A stretch of DNA of 8,807 bases from Treponema sp. UBA1233 (GTDB taxonomy: Bacteria; Spirochaetota; Spirochaetia; Treponematales; Treponemataceae), in assembly GCA_002309305.1 (NCBI GenBank), contig DBWR01000070.1, forward strand, positions 22,258-31,064. The letters run 5' to 3'. The position numbers were made by a program, and so were the translations under genes. Shown here piece by piece: positions 1 to 6,387 of this stretch. Every line of letters begins with the position of its first letter. Within the stretch, counting starts at the first letter, position 1. Below the pieces are notes generated by a model. It was not told the origin of the DNA. It saw only the letters and a list, made by a program, of their open reading frames with translations, and ran no database searches.

Positions 1-1617
1 ATGATTTCCATCGGTGCAGGCGGAATTGACGTTGCTGTTGCCATGGGAGGAGGAGCTTTCCATCTTGCAATGCCAAAAATCTTCGGCGTAAAGCTTTCAG
101 GTACGCTCAGGAAGGGTGTTGGTGCAAAGGACATCATTCTTGAAGTACTCAGGCACGAAAGCGTAAAGGGTGGTGTCGGAGCCATCTATGAATACTTTGG
201 AGACGGAGTAAAGGCCCTTACTGTTCCTCAGAGGGCTACAGTCACAAACATGGGTGCTGAATTGGGTGCCACATGTTCGGTTTTCCCGTCCGACGAAACT
301 ACCAGAAACTTCCTTTCAAGCATGGGACGCGTTCAGGATTGGACCGAGCAGAAGGCTGATGATGGTGCCGTTTACGACAAGGTTATAGAAATTGACCTTT
401 CAAGCCTCAAGCCTCTTGCCGCATGCCCGCATTCACCGGACAACGTAAAGGATGTTGATTCACTAAAAGACATAAAGGTAAGCCAGGTTGCCATCGGTAG
501 CTGTACAAACTCTTCACTTGATGATCTTGCATCTGTTGCCGCAATCGTTCGCGGAAAGCACATCGCACCGGGAGTTGAAGCTGGAATTGCACCAGGAAGC
601 CGCACGACCCTCCTTATGGCAGACAAGGCCGGAATTTTGGGAGACCTCATCAGGGCAGGTTTCCGCATTTTGGAAAGTGCCTGCGGACCATGTATCGGTA
701 TGGGATTTGCACCGAATTCTGAGGGTGTATCACTCCGCACGTTCAACAGAAACTTTAAGGGACGTTCTGGAACAGCCGATGCCTCAATTTATCTTGTAAG
801 CCCGGAGACTGCAGCCGCTTCTGCAATAACAGGTTACATCACCGATCCTACTTCCCTTGAATACGATGATCCCGCATATACAGAAAAGGGACGCATTTCA
901 CTGCTTGAAGGCAAATACAATTCACTTTCCATGGCAGACATTACTGCAGACGCACAGGATACTGGAATGCTTATTCCACCGCTGGATGAAAAGGAAGCTG
1001 CTTCCGTGGAAATCTTGCGCGGACCGAACATCAAGCCCTGTCCTCCATGCAAGCCATGTGAGGATAACCTCAAGCTGCCGGTACTGCTCAAGGCCCAGAA
1101 CAATGTTTCCACCGACGACATCATGCCTGCCGGAACAAAGGTCCTTCCATTCCGTTCAAACATACCGGAAATAAGCAAATTCACTTACGAGCGTCTTGAT
1201 CCGGACTTCTACAAAAAGGCGGAGGCAATCAATTTCAGCGGATGCTTTGTAGTTGGCGGAGAAAACTTTGGTCAGGGATCCAGCCGTGAACATGCTGCCC
1301 TGGGACCGATGTATCTTGGTGTTCGCGCAGTAATCACAAAGAGCTTTGCACGCATTCACAAGGCAAACCTGATTAACTACGGTATCATTCCGATTACATT
1401 CAAGAATCCCGATGACTATGACAAAATCACAGCGGGTGACACTATCGAATTGAACGGTATTTTCGACAGCCTTAAGAACGGCACTTCATTCAACATTGTG
1501 CTTCATTCAAATGGCGGTGAAGTTAAAATCGAAGGCGTAAACGACCTTGACGAAAGAAGCCGTCAGATTCTGCTTCAGGGTGGACTTGCCGCATATACAA
1601 GGAATGGCGGTCAGTAA
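1..1617 (+). CDS. acn: Aconitate hydratase, C-terminal 538 residues (5' end outside window)
   Basis: This enzyme interconverts citrate and isocitrate through cis-aconitate, using a [4Fe-4S] cluster in the cytoplasm. The three cluster ligands are visible: Cys168 in GSCTNSS, and Cys228 and Cys231 in ACGPCIGMG. The swivel domain follows, with GQGSSREHAA at 424-433. By alignment from memory with mitochondrial aconitase, Ser427-Ser428-Arg429 match its catalytic Ser642-Ser643-Arg644, and Arg385 in LPFRSN matches Arg580. The ATG at base 1 is probably not the true start. The residues MISIGAGG match the conserved family stretch just after the DSHTP active-site motif, so roughly 100 N-terminal residues, including the Asp/His of that motif, are missing. 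The linker between the cluster domains and the swivel domain carries an unusual CPPCKPC (347-353). The nearby STDDIMPAG has Asp where mitochondrial aconitase has His (TTDHI). The stop codon overlaps the start of the RNase Z gene. The family call is very sure; the exact aconitase subgroup is less so. Confidence 0.95.
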   Translation: MISIGAGGIDVAVAMGGGAFHLAMPKIFGVKLSGTLRKGVGAKDIILEVLRHESVKGGVGAIYEYFGDGVKALTVPQRATVTNMGAELGATCSVFPSDETTRNFLSSMGRVQDWTEQKADDGAVYDKVIEIDLSSLKPLAACPHSPDNVKDVDSLKDIKVSQVAIGSCTNSSLDDLASVAAIVRGKHIAPGVEAGIAPGSRTTLLMADKAGILGDLIRAGFRILESACGPCIGMGFAPNSEGVSLRTFNRNFKGRSGTADASIYLVSPETAAASAITGYITDPTSLEYDDPAYTEKGRISLLEGKYNSLSMADITADAQDTGMLIPPLDEKEAASVEILRGPNIKPCPPCKPCEDNLKLPVLLKAQNNVSTDDIMPAGTKVLPFRSNIPEISKFTYERLDPDFYKKAEAINFSGCFVVGGENFGQGSSREHAALGPMYLGVRAVITKSFARIHKANLINYGIIPITFKNPDDYDKITAGDTIELNGIFDSLKNGTSFNIVLHSNGGEVKIEGVNDLDERSRQILLQGGLAAYTRNGGQ

Positions 1618-2543
1618 TGAACATGGAGGCTTTTATCCTCGGTTGCGGAGGGATGCTTCCGCTTCCGTACAGGCATTTGACTTCCGTTTTGCTCAGGCGT
1701 GACGGAGACCTTTTCCTCTTTGACGGAGGAGAGGGGACACAAGTCTCATTGCGCAGGCTTAACTTAAAGTGGAAGAAGATAAACGCTATTTTCGTCTCCC
1801 ACACCCATGCCGACCACGTTACGGGGCTTCCGGGAATCCTCATGCTTTCTTCGCAGGTGGACAGAACTGAACCTCTGTACATTTACGGGCCTCCAAAAAT
1901 CAAAGAATATATCGAAACAAGCCGTCAGGTTCTTGACATGTACATAAACTACCCGATAGAAGTTCATGAGATTACCGCTCCATGCGACGTCTATCAGGGA
2001 GACGGTTTCAAGGTAAGGGCATTCCCGCTTGAGCATACGAAAACATGTGTAGGCTATACTCTGGAAGAAGAAGACCGACCCGGTGAATTTAATCCGGAAG
2101 AAGCCCAGAAGCTCAAGGTGCCAAGAGGTCCTTTGTGGGGCAAGCTTCAGCACGGGGAAACTGTTCTGAACTCAGATGGAGTTGAAGTTCATCCGGAACA
2201 GGTTGTAGGCCACAGCCGAAAGGGTAGGAAATTCAGTTTTGTTACGGATACCCTATATCTTCCAAGCATTGCAAAAGAGGTTTCAAATTCCGACTTTTTG
2301 ATTTGCGAGGGAATGTTTGCAGATGACTGTGCGGATCAGGCGGTGGAAAAAAAGCACATGACAGCCCGTCAGGCGGCGACTATTGCCCGGGATTCAAATT
2401 CAAAGCGGATGGCAATGATTCACTATAGCCCGCGTTATACGGACCGTGAACTTGATTTGCTTTTGGAACAGGCCAGGGAAGTGTATCCCGATGCTGAATT
2501 ATGCCGTGACCGCAAAAGGTTTGAAATCCCCTATGTGGAATAA
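1617..2543 (+). CDS. rnz: Ribonuclease Z (tRNA 3'-processing endonuclease)
   Basis: RNase Z is a zinc-dependent metallo-beta-lactamase-fold endonuclease that removes the 3' trailer from tRNA precursors in the cytoplasm. At 308 residues it has the usual bacterial length (about 305-310). The metal-binding set is complete: His62, His64, Asp66 and His67 in SHTHADHVTGLPG, then His140, Asp211 in FVTDT, and His269 in MIHYSPRY. His247 in KKHMTARQAA is the family's conserved catalytic-site histidine. The GPLWGKLQ segment at 171-178 belongs to the flexible exosite arm region that grips the tRNA elbow. The N-terminal strand loop reads FDGGEGTQ, where the commonest form I know is FDCGEGTQ. The chosen ATG overlaps the aconitase stop by one base (TAATG). 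A second in-frame ATG two codons later (1623) is possible, but a GGCGG at 1606-1610 is better spaced for the first. The overlap suggests cotranscription with acn, with no evident functional link. Confidence 0.96.
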   Translation: MNMEAFILGCGGMLPLPYRHLTSVLLRRDGDLFLFDGGEGTQVSLRRLNLKWKKINAIFVSHTHADHVTGLPGILMLSSQVDRTEPLYIYGPPKIKEYIETSRQVLDMYINYPIEVHEITAPCDVYQGDGFKVRAFPLEHTKTCVGYTLEEEDRPGEFNPEEAQKLKVPRGPLWGKLQHGETVLNSDGVEVHPEQVVGHSRKGRKFSFVTDTLYLPSIAKEVSNSDFLICEGMFADDCADQAVEKKHMTARQAATIARDSNSKRMAMIHYSPRYTDRELDLLLEQAREVYPDAELCRDRKRFEIPYVE

Positions 2544-2546
2544 ATT

Positions 2547-3278
2547 ATGCAGGAAAGTGTAAAAATCGAGGCTTTTACCAAGATATACGGTAAAAAGGGC
2601 AATGAAAGAAAAGCTTGCGACAATGTGGATTTTGAGGCTGTCTCTGGTTCCATCACGGGAATACTTGGGCCAAACGGTGCAGGAAAGTCAACCTTGCTAA
2701 AGGCTGCGGGTGGAATCGTATATCCCACATCTGGAACTGTAACTGTTGCGGGCTTTACGGACCTTAAGGACATTCGTTCTGTTACAGGCAATGTTCCGGA
2801 ATTCCCTCGTCTAGACGGAAAGCTTACGGTAAAAGAGGCCTTGACACAAAACATTTTCCTTCACGGATATAATCAAAAAGACTTGGACAGGCTTCTTTCT
2901 GCGGCAATTAAGGCGGCTGACCTTGATGACGTGCTTTACCAGAAGATATCATCCCTTTCAAAAGGCTATACCCAGCGTGTGAGTTTTGCACTTGCGGTTT
3001 CCTTTGATCCCAAGGTTTTGATTCTTGATGAATTTTCTGGCGGTCTGGATCCTGCTCAAATCGTCAAAATAAGGCGTTCAATAAAAAAACTTGCGGAAAA
3101 GAAAATCGTCATCCTTTCAACACACTTGATTCAGGAAGCGGAATCATTGTGCGATTACATTTACGTGATGAACGAGGGCCATGTTGTTGCAAGGGGAACT
3201 AAAGAGGAAATTATCAGGAATTCAAATTGTTCAAGCCTGGAAAAAGCATTCCTCAAGCTGACGGGGGCGGAAAGTTGA
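2547..3278 (+). CDS. ABC transporter ATP-binding protein, GldA/ABC-2 type
   Basis: This is the 243-residue cytoplasmic ATPase of an ABC-2 type (GldA/CcmA-like) transporter, expected to power the membrane protein encoded next. All nucleotide-binding elements are present in order. They are Walker A GPNGAGKST (41-49), signature LSKGYTQRV (137-145), Walker B VLILDE (157-162) with the catalytic Glu162, D-loop GGLDP (165-169) and H-loop STH (191-193). The Q-loop position reads NVPEFP with Glu85, a replacement of Gln that I recall as common in this subfamily. There are no membrane segments and no accessory domain. The gene starts 3 bases after rnz. No strong ribosome binding site is visible (only GTGGA), so it may depend on ribosomes arriving from rnz. 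Its stop overlaps the next start as TTGA. The substrate cannot be told from the ATPase. The order of genes that follows (permease/GldG fusion, DUF4340) places it in the Gld-type group. Confidence 0.93.
   Translation: MQESVKIEAFTKIYGKKGNERKACDNVDFEAVSGSITGILGPNGAGKSTLLKAAGGIVYPTSGTVTVAGFTDLKDIRSVTGNVPEFPRLDGKLTVKEALTQNIFLHGYNQKDLDRLLSAAIKAADLDDVLYQKISSLSKGYTQRVSFALAVSFDPKVLILDEFSGGLDPAQIVKIRRSIKKLAEKKIVILSTHLIQEAESLCDYIYVMNEGHVVARGTKEEIIRNSNCSSLEKAFLKLTGAES
3263..3277 (+). promoter_or_regulatory. Ribosome binding site and TTG start in a TTGA overlap
   Basis: A purine-rich GGGGGCGG at 3263-3270 sits a few bases upstream of a TTG codon at 3275-3277 that overlaps the TGA stop of the ATPase gene. 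The same frame is open further upstream to another TTG at 3227. That start would add 16 polar residues not expected in front of the first membrane helix and would overlap the ATPase gene by 52 bases. The TTG at 3275 gives MKQLYKKYLYKYA followed by a membrane helix, a typical start for an ABC-2 permease, and is preferred. Confidence 0.6.
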
Positions 3279-5515
3279 AGCAGCTGTACAAAAAGTATCT
3301 TTACAAATATGCAATAAACCCATTCACATACATTATATGCGCATTGTTTGTGCTTTATTCGATTTTTCAGTTTTTTGTATTCCATCATTTCTTTGGGGAA
3401 ACTGGAACAACAGATCTTCATCAGTTTTTTTCCGGAATTCCTTATATATGCATATTCGTAATCCCAACGTTGGGTTCGTTTGTCTCATTTTCTGAGGACG
3501 AACTCTATCTGCCATCATCTTCGCTTGCAATGGTGGCCGCAAAGATGCTTTCGCTTTTGACTGTGCTTGGATTTTCGCTTGTCCTTATGCTTGTTGTTCC
3601 AATTACAGTATCTTTTTACGGTGACGTTGATGTTTCTTCGCTGTTCACATCATATTTTGTACTGATACTGTACTTCATCTGTTCAACTTCCCTTGCTGTC
3701 TTCATTTTCTCTGCCATTACCATATCCGGATTTGCCTTTGTTGTCTGTGCTCTTGTTCTGGCGGCGGTAAACAGCCTTCATCTTCTGGCTCTTTATGTCA
3801 ATCCAAATTCATTCATAGTTTCCGCTGCAAAATTCTTTTCTTTTGCATGGCATTTTGATGCGGCGGGAAAGGGATTGCTTGACAGCAGGGATATCATTTT
3901 CTTTTTGTGTGCCTTCATTCTTTTTGCTTTCCTTGCTGTTCTTTCAATTGAAAAAAAACGTGACAATAACTCGCTTTTCATAAAGGTATTTACATTACTT
4001 TTTTGCCTCATGATATTGATGCTGTTTGCAAACTCAAGCAGATTTTATACTCGGCTTGACACAACCAGCGATCATTCGTTTTCTGTAAGCAAATTCAGCA
4101 AATCTCTGCTTGACGAAGTTCAGGAACCGCTTGACATAACATTCTATCAAAGTTCTTCGTTAAGAAACCTATATCCTCAAACACAGGATGCTGACGATTA
4201 TCTTTCTGAATATGCAGGCTATTCAAATCTCATAACATACCGACGGCTTGATCCGGAAAAGGATAACCTTACAGAAACACTTTCCGCTTATGGAATCCAA
4301 GGGCAGCCGATTCAGGAATCTGGAAAAAACAGCTACAGTCTGGTTTATTCTGCAATAGTAATATCTTATCTTGGCCAAATGGAAACAATTCCTTTTGTTC
4401 TTTCCGCTGATACACTTGAATATGATTTGGACGGTCGCATACAGAGGCTTGTCCGTGAAAAGACACGAATCGTTCAACTTGTACTCGGAAACGGCATGAC
4501 TTTGGAACAGGATTATTCATATCTGACACCATATCTTGAATCCCAGGGTTTTGTCGTGGTTCAGACTTATATGCCCTCACTTTCTTATCCGGAAGCAGGG
4601 CAGATGCCATTTTCACTTTATCAGAACGTACCGCTAATTGTTTTGGGAACAGCTCATTTCATGCCCGAGGATGCGGAGGCTCTTGTCAAGTTCATTCAAA
4701 ACGGAGGTAAGGCTTTTATCGCAACATCCCCTTATACAGTTGACATAAAGAATGACTGGTCAATTCTTCCAATCGACGATTATGTAGTTTACAGGCTTCA
4801 GGAACTTGGAGTCTATTACAGGGATACGGTCACCGCAGACATTTCAAATTTCAGGATTACGCTGTATGGTGATACTGATGCGGAGGGAAACCCTGTCACC
4901 GCGAAAACGGAATATATAAACTATTCGCTATGGCCTGTTCTGATGACTCAGGAAAATGCCCCGATGGGAATGACCGTGTTCTGGCCAACTGCAATTGATG
5001 TTGATAAAGACGTTTCTTCTGATTATGGATTTGTTCCGCGTCCCTATCTTGTGACTTCAAGCTCAGCATGGCAAATGGAACAGATAGACGGACAGTTTAT
5101 AACAGATCCCTTTATATGCGAAAAAAGCCCTGAGCCAAATGAGGAAAGGGGACAGTTCAACCTTAGTGTATCACTTACAAAAGAGGGAGAAAAAGAACCT
5201 TCTGCAATCATCATCGGAGACCAGTATGGTTTTGCTACGGGCATGATAGGATATTCATCAGGGACAGCCCTGGATGTAAGGAACCTTTCTTTTCTTGCGG
5301 ATTCAATCTTGAAGATAAGCGGAGAGTCAGAAATACTTGCGCTTAAAAACCGCAGCATAAGGAATACCACACTTTATAAAAAAGATTTTGCCAGCATACA
5401 GAAGAATTCTGGTATTGCTATTTTCTTCATGTGTTTTATTGTAATCGCTGTGATTGCGGCGGTGGGGTTAAGCGTAATGCTCTATAGGGCTAAAATGAAC
5501 AGGAGTTCAAAATGA
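3275..5515 (+). CDS. Fused ABC-2 permease (GldF-like) and GldG-like extracytoplasmic protein
   Basis: Starting at TTG 3275, this 746-residue inner-membrane protein has two parts. Residues 1 to about 225 are a permease of the ABC-2/GldF kind. A basic start is followed by hydrophobic segments near 17-36, 55-71, 92-113, 125-147, 151-173 and 207-224. A seventh helix near 235-251 leads into a GldG-like part. It opens with SSRFYTRLDTTSDHSFSVS, matching the GldG hallmark RxDLTxxxxYxLS, and continues to about residue 712 as a large domain expected outside the cytoplasmic membrane. Its end contains IIIGDQYGFATG, matching the GldG VVGDSDFA element, and a last helix at about 713-737 anchors the C-terminus. 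In Flavobacterium GldF and GldG are separate proteins; here they are one chain. The upstream ATPase is the obvious partner. The DUF4340 gene follows with an ATGA overlap. Substrate and role are unknown. The gene is T-rich, which its hydrophobic content can explain. The family is secure; the start is likely but not certain. Confidence 0.88.
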   Translation: MKQLYKKYLYKYAINPFTYIICALFVLYSIFQFFVFHHFFGETGTTDLHQFFSGIPYICIFVIPTLGSFVSFSEDELYLPSSSLAMVAAKMLSLLTVLGFSLVLMLVVPITVSFYGDVDVSSLFTSYFVLILYFICSTSLAVFIFSAITISGFAFVVCALVLAAVNSLHLLALYVNPNSFIVSAAKFFSFAWHFDAAGKGLLDSRDIIFFLCAFILFAFLAVLSIEKKRDNNSLFIKVFTLLFCLMILMLFANSSRFYTRLDTTSDHSFSVSKFSKSLLDEVQEPLDITFYQSSSLRNLYPQTQDADDYLSEYAGYSNLITYRRLDPEKDNLTETLSAYGIQGQPIQESGKNSYSLVYSAIVISYLGQMETIPFVLSADTLEYDLDGRIQRLVREKTRIVQLVLGNGMTLEQDYSYLTPYLESQGFVVVQTYMPSLSYPEAGQMPFSLYQNVPLIVLGTAHFMPEDAEALVKFIQNGGKAFIATSPYTVDIKNDWSILPIDDYVVYRLQELGVYYRDTVTADISNFRITLYGDTDAEGNPVTAKTEYINYSLWPVLMTQENAPMGMTVFWPTAIDVDKDVSSDYGFVPRPYLVTSSSAWQMEQIDGQFITDPFICEKSPEPNEERGQFNLSVSLTKEGEKEPSAIIIGDQYGFATGMIGYSSGTALDVRNLSFLADSILKISGESEILALKNRSIRNTTLYKKDFASIQKNSGIAIFFMCFIVIAVIAAVGLSVMLYRAKMNRSSK
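5501..5514 (+). promoter_or_regulatory. Ribosome binding site and ATGA start of the DUF4340 gene
   Basis: AGGAG at 5501-5505 lies 6 bases before the ATG at 5512, inside the last codons of the permease/GldG gene. The ATG and the upstream TGA stop share bases as ATGA, an arrangement typical of translational coupling. Confidence 0.75.
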
Positions 5516-6387
5516 AAGTTACGGTCGTCCAAAAAAAATGTCTGCTTGCATTTGCAGTCTTTGATTTCGTCCTTCTTGTTCTGTTTGCCTCAAGCTTTAT
5601 ATTCAAGTCAAAGAAAAATGCAATAGAAACAAGGGAAACCGTCCTCATGAATGCTTCTTTGCTAAAGTCGGTGTCAAGCATTGTAATAAGTGATGGCAGT
5701 GCCGGTGGTCAAAGCGTTACTCTAAATCGGAATGATGATTTTTGGTCGGGAACTGATTCTGTTTCAAATACGATATGGCCGGCGGATTCTCAAACAGTAC
5801 GTAATCTGATGGAATCTCTGGTTCAGTTGCGCACTGTAAGGGTAAAGGCTTCTTCAGATGATGCTTGGGAAGATCTTGGGATTGACGATGAAAATGCTTT
5901 TTCGGTAAAGATGCTGGATGAAAACTCGAATGAAATTTCTGCACTCTATTTCGGTCGCATTGACAGCCTTACCCAACGAATTGCATTCAGGACTTCTAAA
6001 GAAGATACGTCATACGAAACAGATTATGACATACGCTCATATTTGAATGCATCTTCTTCATTTTGGTCGGACCCGTTTTTATTCCCGGTTTTCCTGAGTG
6101 GAAATAATTCTGCCAGCATGCAGTCTTCATACAGACATGGAACCTTGATGCCTGTTGCTCCATTGCCGGAAGAAACAATTCATGTGTTGAAAAAGACATT
6201 TGAAAACGGTTCACGTGCAGTTTTCTCGGTATATGAAACGGAAAACGATATAGTTGTTGTTCCCCAGTTTTATGCAAGTCAGTCCATGACTCAAACGGAG
6301 CAGGATGCGCTAAGGAAATGCAATTACAGGTATTCCTTGAGCGAATGGTCATTGGAACGCATTCTGGAGGATTGGAAGGATGAATAG
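5512..6387 (+). CDS. DUF4340 domain membrane-anchored protein of the ABC system
   Basis: This 291-residue protein has one N-terminal membrane helix (about residues 11-31) after a short basic start and followed by KSKK. The rest is soluble and probably exposed outside the cytoplasmic membrane. No lipobox is seen: Cys10 lies before the hydrophobic stretch. Residues about 53-150 show the DUF4340 pattern. It comprises an initial strand (SIVISD), a second strand with a polar insert (SVTLNRNDDFW), a PADS motif (90-93) before a helix with NLMESLVQL, then a DLGIDD turn and strands. DUF4340 genes commonly follow GldG-type ABC genes, and this one does so with a 4-base overlap, so it is very probably a subunit or accessory of that system. 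The molecular function of DUF4340 is unknown to me. It overlaps folC by 8 bases at its end. The assignment rests on pattern plus context, since the primary sequence of this family is poorly conserved. Confidence 0.8.
   Translation: MKVTVVQKKCLLAFAVFDFVLLVLFASSFIFKSKKNAIETRETVLMNASLLKSVSSIVISDGSAGGQSVTLNRNDDFWSGTDSVSNTIWPADSQTVRNLMESLVQLRTVRVKASSDDAWEDLGIDDENAFSVKMLDENSNEISALYFGRIDSLTQRIAFRTSKEDTSYETDYDIRSYLNASSSFWSDPFLFPVFLSGNNSASMQSSYRHGTLMPVAPLPEETIHVLKKTFENGSRAVFSVYETENDIVVVPQFYASQSMTQTEQDALRKCNYRYSLSEWSLERILEDWKDE
6366..6382 (+). promoter_or_regulatory. Ribosome binding site of folC
   Basis: GGAGG at 6366-6370 lies 9 bases before the ATG at 6380, with a second purine run (GGAAGG) directly against the start codon. 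Both lie inside the DUF4340 coding sequence. This supports ATG 6380 and an 8-base gene overlap. Confidence 0.7.

Noticed and set aside
1..3. ATG at the first base taken as the true start of aconitase
   Set aside because: The residues after it match the interior of the family just past the DSHTP motif. A protein starting here would lack essential active-site residues, so the gene most likely continues to the left of the window.
488..799. Plus-strand second-frame ORF inside the aconitase gene
   Set aside because: It lies entirely over the cluster-binding motifs of aconitase, which are clearly the coded product. Its own translation resembles nothing.
5512..5605. Lipoprotein signal on the DUF4340 protein, because of Cys10
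   Set aside because: The cysteine comes before the hydrophobic stretch, not after it, and there is no lipobox. A plain N-terminal membrane anchor fits better.
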